Both the position numbers and the translations under genes were made by a program. A DNA stretch of 59,542 nucleotides, from assembly GCA_913776965.1 (NCBI GenBank), contig CAJYQL010000052.1, forward strand, positions 1 through 59,542. The letters are read 5' to 3'. Below the pieces are notes generated by a model. The model was not told where the DNA came from, ran no database searches, and saw nothing but the letters and a program-made list of their open reading frames with translations. How positions within the stretch are numbered: the stretch's first letter is position 1; the number at the start of each line of letters is the position of its first letter. Below are positions 47,499 through 54,839 of the stretch, in pieces. The DNA comes from an uncultured Xylophilus sp. (GTDB taxonomy: Bacteria > Pseudomonadota > Gammaproteobacteria > Burkholderiales > Burkholderiaceae_C).

Positions 47499-48278
47499 TC
47501 AGTGCGTGACGGATCCACCATCGACCACCACCGTCTGTCCGGTGACGAAGTCGCTGTCGGCGCTGGCCAGGTAGATCAGGGTGCCCGTCAGGTCGTCGGG
47601 CGTCTGGTCGCGCTTGATGGCTCGCGAAGACACGATGCCTGCGGCGATGTCGCCCTGCCAGTCCGGATTGCTGGCCACGTTGGCGCTCAGCGTCAGCCCC
47701 GGGGCCAGGGTATTCACGCAGATGTTGTCGTTGCCAAGCTCACGGGCCAGGCAACGCGACATGGCGACGATGGCGCCCTTGGACGTCACGTAGTGCAGAA
47801 ACAGAGGTGTGCCCTTGAAGACCGTCCCGGAGGCCACATTGATGATCTTGCCGTAGCGCTGCTTGCGCATCACGGGTGCCACTGCCTTGGCGCACTCGAA
47901 AGCCCCGCGCACATTGACGGCCATGACCTTGTCCCACTCGTCGGAGCCGATCTGCTCGAAGGGCTTGAGCGCCAGGTTGCCGAAGATTGCTGCGTTGTTC
48001 ACCAGCACGTCGATGCGGCCGAAGGCACCCACGGTGCGCTCCACCATGACGGCCACGGACGACGCGTCGGTGACGTCCACTTTCAGGCCCAGCACAGGCG
48101 CCCCTATGGCATCCAGAGCGGCAACGGTGCCAGCGAGGTCGAGGATGTCGGCGCATACGACCTTGGCTCCCGCCTTTGCCAGCGCAAGTGCATAGGTAGC
48201 ACCGATTCCCTGTGCTGCCCCTGTAACCACTACAACCCGATCCCGCAACCGGCCGCCATCGCTTAGTGAATTGCCCAT
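47499..48278 (-). CDS. Short-chain dehydrogenase/reductase
   Basis: A 259-residue SDR: TGAAQGIG (19-26), VNNAAIFGN (93-101), S150 in NVASGTVF, Y163-x3-K167 (HYVTSKGAI), C-terminus TGQTVVVDGGSVTH. ATG 48278 has an AGGAAA site 6 nt upstream and is preferred over the frame starting at 48323. First gene of the SDR-ALDH unit, with the two-part operator 46-88 bp upstream of its start. Confidence 0.92.
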   Translation of the reverse strand: MGNSLSDGGRLRDRVVVVTGAAQGIGATYALALAKAGAKVVCADILDLAGTVAALDAIGAPVLGLKVDVTDASSVAVMVERTVGAFGRIDVLVNNAAIFGNLALKPFEQIGSDEWDKVMAVNVRGAFECAKAVAPVMRKQRYGKIINVASGTVFKGTPLFLHYVTSKGAIVAMSRCLARELGNDNICVNTLAPGLTLSANVASNPDWQGDIAAGIVSSRAIKRDQTPDDLTGTLIYLASADSDFVTGQTVVVDGGSVTH

Positions 48279-48323
48279 ATGTTTCCTATTGAGTAGTTCG
48301 CCGGTAAGGCCGACGACAAACAA

Positions 48324-48366
48324 TTGTTCATCAAACGAACAATATTCTCAACAGACGGACAATTGA
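48324..48366 (-). promoter_or_regulatory. Two-part operator in front of the SDR-ALDH pair
   Basis: Perfect palindrome TTGTTC-ATCAAAC-GAACAA (48324-48342), plus the element TCAACAGACGGACAATTGA (48348-48366), which matches 16 of 19 bases at 42813-42831. On the minus strand it reads TTGTCCGT and, 20 bp on, GTTC-N7-GAAC. Confidence 0.7.
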
Positions 48367-48409
48367 CGCAGCTGCCATAGCTTTCAGCCACCTCCTCGCA
48401 GATGACCAA

Positions 48410-48847
48410 TTAACGAAAATCCCGGCTCTCCGTCGCCAGCCGCCCCAGCATCGGCGACAGATCCGCTAACCTGTCCGCGATCAGGTTGCACACCTCTTCT
48501 TCCCGCTGCCAACGTCCCTTGACCGCCAGCAGCCGAGCCCCCAGCAGCACCTCGCGCTGCGCTTCCTTGACGCTGCGCCAGACGATGATCTGCGTCGCCC
48601 CGTACTCGTCTTCCAGCGATACGAAGATGGTCCCGTTCGCCGTATCCGGCTGCTGGCGCAGGGTCACGATGCCCGCGGTGCGCACCATGCGTCCATTGGG
48701 CGTCTTGCGCAGCTCGTCCGAGTTCTTGAGCTTGTACTTGGCCAGCTTGGGTCGCAGCAGCTTCATTGGATGGAATCGCAGCGTGAGACCGAGCGAAGCG
48801 TAATCCCAGACCACCTCCTCTCCCTCTGGCGCTTCTGGCAGCTCTAA
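48410..48847 (-). pseudogene. dnaE2: Error-prone DNA polymerase DnaE2, C-terminal fragment
   Basis: About 146 codons open from the IS edge: LLELPEAPEGEEVVWDYAS, LGLTLRFHPMKLLRP, RTAGIVTLRQQPDTANGTIF, VSLEDEYGATQIIVWRS and VLLGARLLAVKGRWQREEEV. This is the OB-fold C-terminus of DnaE2, the lesion-bypass polymerase of the imuA-imuB-dnaE2 cassette. The other 85-90 percent is missing and no imuA or imuB is nearby. The reading frame enters directly from the IS target site. Confidence 0.88.
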
Positions 48848-49721
48848 GAGGCGCTAACACCACCGGTCGACGAACCGCGAGCAGATGATGGCTGCGGCCA
48901 GCGACAGCAGCGCTTGATGGATGTCGAGTCGGCGCTCGAAGCGGATACGGAGCTTGCCGAAGCCTGCGAACCACGCGTGCGTGCGCTCCACCACCCAGCG
49001 GTGCTTGCCCAGACGCTCGCTGCTCTCGACACCTCGTCGGGCGATTCGGCTCGTGATGCGCCGTTGCCTCAGGTGGGCCCGGCACCGCCGGTAGTCGTAG
49101 GCCTTGTCCGCATGCAACTTGGTGGGTCGCTGGCGAGGCCGGCCCGGCAGCCCCTTGATGGCAGGCATGGCATCGACGCATCGCTCGAACATCACCGAGT
49201 CGTGTCGATTGGCTCCACTGACCAGCACCACCAGCGGGATGCCGCGCGCATCTACGACGAGGTGGCGCTTGGAGCCGAGCTTGCCGCGGTCCGTGGGATT
49301 GGGCTCTGTCTCCTGGCCCCCCGGGGGCTGGGAACCGAAGACCCATCGATGCTGGCACGATGCCAGTCGATCTGATCGTGCTCGCGCAGACGCGTCAACA
49401 TGGCCTCGTGCAATTGCTGCCAGACACCGGCGGCATTCCAGTCCCGCAATCTTCGCCAGCACGTCATGCCGCTGCCGTAACCCAACGACTGGGGAAGATC
49501 CGACCACGGGATGCCAGTCTGCAGCACGAACAAGATGCCGTTCAGCGCTGCCTCATTGCTTACCTGGAGCTGGCGAGGCCCGCCCCTGGCGGATGCGGTG
49601 AAGGCGGGAATCAAGGGCTGCAGCTGCTGCCACAACGTGCTGCTGATGGGGTGTCGAGCCATAAGGACGTGCAGCCTACCGGCTCTCAAAAAACCCTGGC
49701 AGGGGGTCGTGTTAGCGAGTC
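48848..49721 (-). mobile_element. IS5-family (IS1031/IS427-like) insertion sequence, 874 bp, TAA target duplication
   Basis: Imperfect terminal inverted repeats begin GAGGCGCTAACAC at 48848 and GACTCGCTAACAC (read inward) at 49721. TAA direct repeats flank the element at 48845-48847 and 49722-49724, the T-N-A target typical of this group. Two overlapping transposase frames fill it. The element appears complete and probably recent. Confidence 0.9.
48854..49689 (-). CDS. IS5-family transposase in two overlapping frames
   Basis: The upstream frame (49252-49689; likely ATG at 49662, MARHPISSTLWQQLQPLIP) holds the DNA-binding/N-terminal part, including GILFVLQTGIPWSDLPQSLG and the first catalytic D in IDGSSVPSPRG. 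The downstream frame (48854-49507) has DRGKLGSKRHLVVDARGIPL, LHADKAYDYRRCRAHLRQR and RWVVERTHAWFAGFGKLRI, with the second D and the E. These elements typically make one DDE transposase by ribosomal frameshifting in the overlap (49252-49507). The exact slip site was not determined. Confidence 0.85.
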
Positions 49722-49979
49722 TAAGACGCTCTTGGTCGGGCTATCGAACCCACCGTCGGCGTGGGCCCGGTTGATGGCCACAATGCGATGCGCCAGCGTT
49801 GCCGCGGACAACGTGCCGCCGAACGCTGCCAAGTACTCCGCCACCATCAGCGGCGTCGCAGGTATTTTGCCACCGTGCTGCAGGTAGTGTTTCATGTCCT
49901 GCGCATAGCTGCGCCGCGTGGCTGCCGACTGCGCTGCCTCGGTGTAGTGGCGTACCCGCGCCGAAGGTTGTTTGTTCAT
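49722..49979 (-). pseudogene. Tyrosine recombinase, N-terminal fragment
   Basis: ATG 49979 opens a frame: ARVRHYTEAAQSAATRRSYA, QDMKHYLQHGGKIPATPLMV and TLAHRIVAINRAHADGGFDS. This is the SAM-like core-binding domain of a phage-type integrase. After about 86 codons the frame enters the IS. The catalytic domain (R-H-R-Y) is absent. The remnant suggests that this segment was once an autonomous integrating element, now unable to excise by its own recombinase. Confidence 0.8.
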
Positions 49980-50107
49980 GGTGTTGGATGGGCATGGCTG
50001 CGCCACCGACGGGCTTTACCCGTCGATGGCTTCGTTTGTTGTGGGTGGAGTTGGTTAGGCGGGGTGTTCAGGCGATCGCGTGTGCTCCTCGCGACCACCC
50101 TACCCGC

Positions 50108-50461
50108 CTACGCGATGTGGTGGTTTTCGGCCAACGCCTGCCGGGCCTGCGCGCCGACCAGCCAGCATTCCGCGGCCAGGTCAGCAAGCTCGCTCATGAG
50201 GAAGCCCAGGGCCTCGACGCTGTCGGCCCCGATCGTCCCGTCCTCGACGAAGACAGCCGAGTGCGCCAGCAGCTGTCCAAGCGCTGCTGTCCCTCGATGC
50301 AGGGTCTGCATGCTGGCCTCTGCATGTTCGATGAGCTGGGCAGGTGTTTGGTCGTCGCAAGCACGGTCAAAATTGCATGTCGCAAGCAACCGCAGCAGAC
50401 TCCGCAGCGGGCGTATTGGCTCGTGCCGGGTTTCGTAGGTCGGATGGTGAGGCGTATGCAT
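50108..50461 (-). CDS. Small hypothetical protein downstream of the FtsZ-like gene
   Basis: ATG 50461 has a strong GAGGAG site 5 nt upstream which overlaps the stop region of the FtsZ-like gene, so it is translationally coupled to it. An alternative GTG start is at 50467. The 117-residue product is mostly helical (TPAQLIEHAEASMQTLHRGT, ADSVEALGFLMSELADLAAE, CWLVGAQARQALAENHHIA) with no signal peptide. The layout recalls small plasmid proteins of the DUF3077 kind, but I cannot assign it. Being coupled to the FtsZ-like protein suggests a shared role. Confidence 0.6.
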   Translation of the reverse strand: MHTPHHPTYETRHEPIRPLRSLLRLLATCNFDRACDDQTPAQLIEHAEASMQTLHRGTAALGQLLAHSAVFVEDGTIGADSVEALGFLMSELADLAAECWLVGAQARQALAENHHIA

Positions 50462-50470
50462 CCGCACTCC

Positions 50471-51445
50471 TCAAGCCATACGCACGCTGACAGCCACCGT
50501 CACGGTAAGCACATCCTCCGGACTGTCATAGCCCAGCTCCGGCATCAGCGGCAGGATGAACACCCCCGAGCCCACCCAGCGCCGCACCACGTCCGTGGCA
50601 TCCCGCAGCTCCCGCAGCCGATGCATCCCCTCGCCTGCCGCCAGGACTAGCAGCACCCCGCTCGCCACTTCGCTTTCAACACCTTGCTCTGTCAGCGCCT
50701 CGATGGCGTCTTGGGTCGCCTGCTCCGCCCGATTCGCCCCAATGGCTTCCGCTGTCATGGCATACAGCACCGTCCCCGGCGTGCACAACACCTCCTGCAC
50801 ATCGAACATGTCCCAGGACTGCCAGACCATCATTCCCTCCTGTGCCAAGTGCAGCAGCGCAGCAAACAACCAGCGCATTGCCTGCAGCTCTGGACTGCCC
50901 TGCCAGTCGTAGGGCAGGGCCAGCGTCGCATCGGATAACTGCTGCAGCGCCTTTGCCGCTGGGGGCTGCGGCACCCGACTGCCCTCCTTTCCTCGCAGTG
51001 CGATCCGGAACACCGCAATGCTCCGATCCTGCGCCAGCACCGTCAGCGCCTCTGCCTCCTCTAACTCGACCGGCGGTGGGTTCTCCTCCTGCGCGATGAA
51101 GAGTGCGGCAGCACCCCGGAGCGCCCAGCCATAGGTGTGCAACAGCTGCTGGCGCAGGTAGTCCGGTATCGCGCTCAGCCGGTTGTAGTGGTCTTCGTCC
51201 CGCGGCACCTCCAATCGATCGGGCGCATGGGCATCGACACCGATGAAGACCACAGGTGGCAAGTCCTTCGACTGCATGAACTCGCGCAGGAACACCCTTC
51301 CTCGGTTGCCAAGCCCGATCAGGTTCACGGTCTCAGGGTGGCTGCGGAAGATGTCGCTCGAGTCATCGTTGGCGTCTTGGTTGGTGTTGTGATCGGCGGT
51401 GCCGTAGTTCGCATCGTTTGTTGGGTGGTGTCGTCGAGTGGACAT
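50471..51445 (-). CDS. Divergent FtsZ/tubulin-like protein with degenerate GTP-binding site
   Basis: A 324-residue protein. ATG 51445 follows AAGGATTCACC. After a 35-residue disordered Asn/Asp-rich leader, a tubulin/FtsZ fold can be traced. Strand and T1-like loop are NLIGLGNRGRVFLREFM (41-57) and strand 2 is VVFIGVDAHA (65-74). AAALFIAQE (112-120) stands where FtsZ has MVFIAAG. The T4 signature GGGTGTG is replaced by ENPPPVELEE. The C-terminal half keeps the FtsZ pattern: SWDMFDVQEVL, with D212 and D215 at the T7-loop catalytic positions, then TAEAIGANRAEQATQDAIEA, SGVLLVLAAGEGMHRLRE and DVLTVTVAVSV. It probably cannot bind GTP alone. Assignment is by eye; a role in partition, scaffolding or membrane work is inference. 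Confidence 0.6.
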   Translation of the reverse strand: MSTRRHHPTNDANYGTADHNTNQDANDDSSDIFRSHPETVNLIGLGNRGRVFLREFMQSKDLPPVVFIGVDAHAPDRLEVPRDEDHYNRLSAIPDYLRQQLLHTYGWALRGAAALFIAQEENPPPVELEEAEALTVLAQDRSIAVFRIALRGKEGSRVPQPPAAKALQQLSDATLALPYDWQGSPELQAMRWLFAALLHLAQEGMMVWQSWDMFDVQEVLCTPGTVLYAMTAEAIGANRAEQATQDAIEALTEQGVESEVASGVLLVLAAGEGMHRLRELRDATDVVRRWVGSGVFILPLMPELGYDSPEDVLTVTVAVSVRMA

Positions 51446-51510
51446 GGTGAATCCTTGTGTGGGGCCTGTTCTTCGCTGGCAATTGCGCTTTGCCAAGGCC
51501 CAGAAACAGA

Positions 51511-51539
51511 AATGCCGAGCAGGGTTGCTGCTCGGCATT
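51511..51539 (-). terminator. Strong hairpin between lipoprotein and FtsZ-like genes
   Basis: A 12-bp perfect stem (AATGCCGAGCAG / CTGCTCGGCATT) with a 5-nt loop, followed on the minus strand by TCTGTTTCTG. It may terminate or attenuate transcription from the lipoprotein gene before the FtsZ-like gene. Confidence 0.6.
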
Positions 51540-51604
51540 GGGAAGGGAACGTACGGGTCAGCGGCGCAGGTGGTGCGCCACAACTCTTGGCATGAGGTAT
51601 CGCG

Positions 51605-52501
51605 CTACTTGCGGGCCTCCTGCGTCAGTTGCAGTTCGCACCGGCGCAGGACCTCGGCCGTGGTCATCGTCCTCGGATCGAACGGCAAGGCGAGCGTGCC
51701 GGTGGCCGTCAGCTGCTTGCCCTGGATCTCCCCGGCGAACTTGGTGACCCAGAAGTCATCGGCGTTGTTCTGCCCCTTGCCTTCCAGGAACGCTTGCTGT
51801 GACAAGGTTCCGTTGAGGACTTCGACCCCACCACCCTTGGTGGTGCGCTCGAGCTTGGCATTGATGCCGTCACCTACCAATGTGACGTCCTGCTTGTAGG
51901 GGCCTTGTGGTCCGCTCTCGGCGCCATCGACGCCAGTGCAGCTGTAAGTCCCATTCCAGTTGCCGCTGTAACGGTGGCGAAGGTAGTGCTGCTGGGCGAA
52001 GACGCTGACCGTCTCGATCAAGGGCTCCATACCGATGATCTCGACCAGCGTGTCGCGCTTGCCACTGGGGGTGATGTCTTCAGTCAGCCGGGAGGTGTAG
52101 AGGATGGGCCGCTCCTGCGGTTTGAAGTCGTCGTGGGTGACCCGCATGGTGGCTTTGCAGATGTTCTTCTTGGCTTCGGCGTTGTAGCCCTCGTAGACGA
52201 CTTGGACCAGTTCGGACTTGACGGTACGCAGATAGCCCGGAAGGACGCCGTCGGGATCGTCACTGCCGTAGCCTGCACGGACGACACGCTTTTGCACTTG
52301 CTGGAGCAAGGTGGTGTGGACATCGGCTGCGGTGCTGGTGTCGCCGCAGGCTGGGGGCTTCTCGCAGCCTGCGAGGGCGATGGACACCGCGATGGCGCCC
52401 ACCGGTAGCAGCCAGCGGGAAGGTAGATCAGACGCCAGATGGACTGTGGAAGTCTTGGCGCCGTTGCGCTGGTCTTGGGGGTTGTTGGCGTTCGTGTTCA
52501 T
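51605..52501 (-). CDS. Predicted lipoprotein, unknown function
   Basis: A 298-residue protein with an unusually long polar leader (about 30 residues), a hydrophobic segment (LLPVGAIAVSIALAGC, 31-46) and lipobox LAGC with C46. The mature part has Cys pairs (PACGD, NICKAT, YSCTG, RRCEL) and beta-rich stretches (NGTYSCTGVD, DFWVTKFAGEIQGKQLTATG). I do not recognise the family. ATG 52501 has AGGAAACACC upstream, and it begins 14 bp after the secreted coiled-coil gene. Predicted to be anchored at the cell envelope. It is part of the small operon with the FtsZ-like gene. Confidence 0.72.
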   Translation of the reverse strand: MNTNANNPQDQRNGAKTSTVHLASDLPSRWLLPVGAIAVSIALAGCEKPPACGDTSTAADVHTTLLQQVQKRVVRAGYGSDDPDGVLPGYLRTVKSELVQVVYEGYNAEAKKNICKATMRVTHDDFKPQERPILYTSRLTEDITPSGKRDTLVEIIGMEPLIETVSVFAQQHYLRHRYSGNWNGTYSCTGVDGAESGPQGPYKQDVTLVGDGINAKLERTTKGGGVEVLNGTLSQQAFLEGKGQNNADDFWVTKFAGEIQGKQLTATGTLALPFDPRTMTTAEVLRRCELQLTQEARK

Positions 52502-52515
52502 GGTGTTTCCTGGAT

Positions 52516-53385
52516 TCAGCCGGCCACGCGGTTGCGCTGGATCTGCTGGCGGCGTTGTTGGTCGGCTTCGATGCGGGCGCGTTCGGCGTCGATGCGTTGC
52601 TGTTCGGCCGCGCGTTCGGCAGCCTGGGCGCGGGCGTCGGCGTCGGCAGCGGCCTTCTGCTGGGCTTGCAGTTGGGCCTGCTGCTGGGCATAGGCTTGCT
52701 TGCGTCGATCGCGCTCGGCTTCGACGGCGACTTGGGTGGCTTGGCCGTATTCACCCATGAGCTGGATCAGGGCCTGCTTGTAGGGATGGGGCTGGCGGAT
52801 GCCGACCATCTCGAAGTCGCAATTGACAGACGACTGGATCTGCGGGACCACGATCTCGGGCGTCAGGCCACCCGGGTTGCTCGGACGGGTGAAGTCGGGG
52901 CCCTGGTCGCTCACGGTGCTGGTGAACCGGGCGGTGACGGCGCGCATCAGGCGCAGCACGTTCTCGCGGTACTGCAGTTCGCAGCCTTGCTGGCCTACCG
53001 GGATGGGTGGGACACGATAGTCGTTGGAGAGAACGGCACCGACGGAGTTGAGCGCAGGGTTGAAGCGCTGGTCGACGGCGTTGTTGATGCGGACGACACC
53101 GAACAACTCGCCGCGGGCAGTGGCTGCCAAGAAGGCTTCCTTGGTGGGCCAGGGGGCAATGAAGGCCTGCTCAGGTGAATTACCGACCATGCCGGGTGGT
53201 AGGGGCTGGCCCTCACCCGGTTGCGGGCCGGAGCGGACCTGCTGTTGGACGGACTGCAGGACCCCTCGGAGGAGTTGGTCGCCTAGGGATTGGGCGTGTC
53301 CCTGACCAACACAGGCCAGAAATAAAGCGGCGGCAGCAATACGGCCTAGCCGGTTCCGGGATTGAAGTTTTTGACTTTGATTCAT
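52516..53385 (-). CDS. Secreted protein with C-terminal coiled coil, unknown function
   Basis: A 289-residue protein with a signal peptide (RLGRIAAAALFLACVGQGHA, cleavage after A31). The central part contains two cysteines (QQGCELQYRENVLRLMRAVT, SSVNCDFEMVG) and TPEIVVPQIQ. Residues about 215-285 are a highly charged Gln/Ala/Arg helix (EAERDRRKQAYAQQQAQLQA, then DARAQAAERAAEQQRIDAER), clearly a coiled coil. It is the first gene of the leftward operon, 104 bp from the divergent XRE regulator. No family recognised. Envelope location with a long coiled coil suits a structural or tethering job. Confidence 0.72.
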   Translation of the reverse strand: MNQSQKLQSRNRLGRIAAAALFLACVGQGHAQSLGDQLLRGVLQSVQQQVRSGPQPGEGQPLPPGMVGNSPEQAFIAPWPTKEAFLAATARGELFGVVRINNAVDQRFNPALNSVGAVLSNDYRVPPIPVGQQGCELQYRENVLRLMRAVTARFTSTVSDQGPDFTRPSNPGGLTPEIVVPQIQSSVNCDFEMVGIRQPHPYKQALIQLMGEYGQATQVAVEAERDRRKQAYAQQQAQLQAQQKAAADADARAQAAERAAEQQRIDAERARIEADQQRRQQIQRNRVAG

Positions 53386-53418
53386 GGTCCAAACAAAACA
53401 AGAGAAAAGCCGCAGTTC

Positions 53419-53439
53419 ATACTACCAAATCGGTAGTAT
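53419..53439. promoter_or_regulatory. Predicted operator of the XRE regulator
   Basis: A perfect palindrome ATACTACC-AAATC-GGTAGTAT lies 33 bp upstream of the secreted-protein start and 50 bp upstream of the XRE gene start. Its central place in the 104-bp divergent gap suits control of both transcripts by the regulator. Confidence 0.75.
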
Positions 53440-53489
53440 TTAGACCGCGACTTCTCGGGACTATCTTGATCTTTGGCAGCAAAGATCAC

Positions 53490-53786
53490 ATGAGCGTTTT
53501 CGGGGCGCGACTCAAGCAAGCACGCCTTTTGGTTGGCCTGTCGCAGGAACAAGTCGGCATTCAGGCAGACCTAGATCCAATGTCAGCCAGCACGCGCATG
53601 AACCGGTATGAGCTCGGCAACCGTGTTCCGACTTACGAACTGGTCAGCCGGTTTGCAAAAGTGCTCAAAGTGCCAACGGCCTACTTCTATTCAGCTTCGG
53701 AGGAAGAAGCCGAGCTATTGCTCGCCTTTCACAAGTTGAGCGCTGCAGAAAAGCGTGATTTGTTGAAATCACTTCGCAGATCTTGA
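53490..53786 (+). CDS. XRE-family transcriptional regulator
   Basis: A 98-residue Cro/CI-type protein: GARLKQARLLVGLSQEQVGI, SASTRMNRYELGNRVPTYEL and VSRFAKVLKVPTAYFYSASE, followed by a short helical tail (LLLAFHKLSAAEKRDLLKSL). ATG 53490; the longer frame upstream runs through the promoter region. It is divergent from the secreted coiled-coil/lipoprotein/FtsZ-like operon, with a perfect palindrome between them, so it probably represses that operon and itself. Confidence 0.88.
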   Translation: MSVFGARLKQARLLVGLSQEQVGIQADLDPMSASTRMNRYELGNRVPTYELVSRFAKVLKVPTAYFYSASEEEAELLLAFHKLSAAEKRDLLKSLRRS

Positions 53787-53798
53787 TCAGCGAATTAC

Positions 53799-54248
53799 TT
53801 AATACTCTTCCGGCAACAACAGAGTTGTCGTACTCCGATCGCCTTCCGTGATCACCAAGATACGGGGCACTTCCCTCTCCAGCACCTCCTGTCCATGCGG
53901 CAGTGCCGAGGGCAGCGTGTAGACCGAGAGCAGTCGGCCGCCGAGCTCCACCGCCTGGTCGTTCGATTCGGCGTCTTCTTCACAGCAGTCTCCCCAGTCA
54001 CCGCGGCAGTGGCGGTCCAGCAGTTCTCGGCCGTCGACCTGGGCCTTTTGCAGCAGCTTTAATGCGCCAGGGGTGCCGTACAGCGCCCCCATGTCGAACA
54101 ACGGGAGGGTTCGAATTGGCTTGGTTGACGGCGCGGCATTTGTATTGGCGGAGGCACTAGGTGCAGCAGCCGGTTCACCTTGGGCAGGTGCAACAGTGGC
54201 TACAGCAGTGCATGCAGATGCAGGGCGGTTCTTGGGTGTCGAGGTCAT
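53799..54248 (-). CDS. Plasmid-related protein, conserved in plasmids and integrative elements
   Basis: A 149-residue protein. The Ala/Pro/Ser-rich first 45 residues are low complexity. The conserved part is LFDMGALYGTPGALKLLQKA, LLDRHCRGDWGDCCEEDAES, NDQAVELGGRLLSVYTLPSA and VITEGDRSTTTLLLPEEY. This resembles a small conserved family found on plasmids and ICEs, whose role is unknown to me. ATG 54248 has AAGGAAAAACTGCC upstream. It supports a plasmid or ICE origin for this segment. It converges on the XRE gene (12-bp gap). Confidence 0.75.
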   Translation of the reverse strand: MTSTPKNRPASACTAVATVAPAQGEPAAAPSASANTNAAPSTKPIRTLPLFDMGALYGTPGALKLLQKAQVDGRELLDRHCRGDWGDCCEEDAESNDQAVELGGRLLSVYTLPSALPHGQEVLEREVPRILVITEGDRSTTTLLLPEEY

Positions 54249-54700
54249 GGCAGTTTTTCCTTGGCAAGGGTCAGAAAAGCCCAGACGACAGCAAGCCGCA
54301 GCCGGGTGAACGGCCGCAACAAGTGGCGGGTGGGTTTGGGGGTGTGCTGCCCGGCTAAGGCGCCGGCCCGGGGTGGGCGGCACCCACTAGCAAGGGTGGG
54401 CAGCGGGGGCGGGTGTTAGCGGCCCCTGGCGGCCTATAGGCACGTCTGGGGGCTATCCCTGGGGGTATGGGCTTGCTTGGCTACTCGCCGGCAGGACTAT
54501 GCCCTTGCTTATTGTAGCATAAAAACAACAGAATGCTAACTATCTGCTCAAAAATTCAGCAGTCTCGTTGGCGCCCCTCAAACCCGGCAGCGCACATTCG
54601 CAGGTACAAAGCTGCGCAACGGCGCGCAGTAGTGCGCAAACAGGAATGGGGGTAAACACCTGGGCAATGACCTTTGTAGCGGCTTGCCCATAGGCGAATT
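54249..54700. other. 452-bp gene-free stretch next to the tRNA, with a possible leftward promoter
   Basis: No gene is evident. A candidate minus-strand promoter is TTAGCA, 17 bp, TACAAT around 54511-54539, directed at the 54248 gene. The AT-rich block 54505-54555 stands out from GC-rich flanks. This stretch should contain the island attachment site adjoining the tRNA 3' end, but its second copy lies outside the window. Confidence 0.45.
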
Positions 54701-54788
54701 TGGCGGAAGCTCAGGGATTCGAACCCTGGAACCCTTGCGGGTTGCCGGTTTTCAAGACCGGTGCAATCGACCACTCTGCCAAGCTTCC
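54701..54788 (-). tRNA. tRNA-Ser (anticodon TGA)
   Basis: An 88-nt tRNA with encoded CCA. Acceptor GGAAGCT pairs with AGCTTCC, discriminator G, anticodon stem-loop CCGGT-CTTGAAA-ACCGG with TGA at 54752-54754, long variable arm (ACCCGCAAGGGT) and T arm CAGGG-TTCGAAT-CCCTG. The long variable arm and anticodon define serine. The 3' end faces the accessory DNA on the left and is the likely integration site. Confidence 0.97.
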
Positions 54789-54839
54789 GCAGGAGGGACC
54801 GCGATTCTACCGGCGCGCGTCGCGCCGGCTGCCGCGCGC

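Noticed and set aside
50471-51445. FtsZ-like protein as a genuine second FtsZ
   Set aside because: The nucleotide signature GGGTGTG is missing and overall similarity is low, so it should not be called FtsZ.
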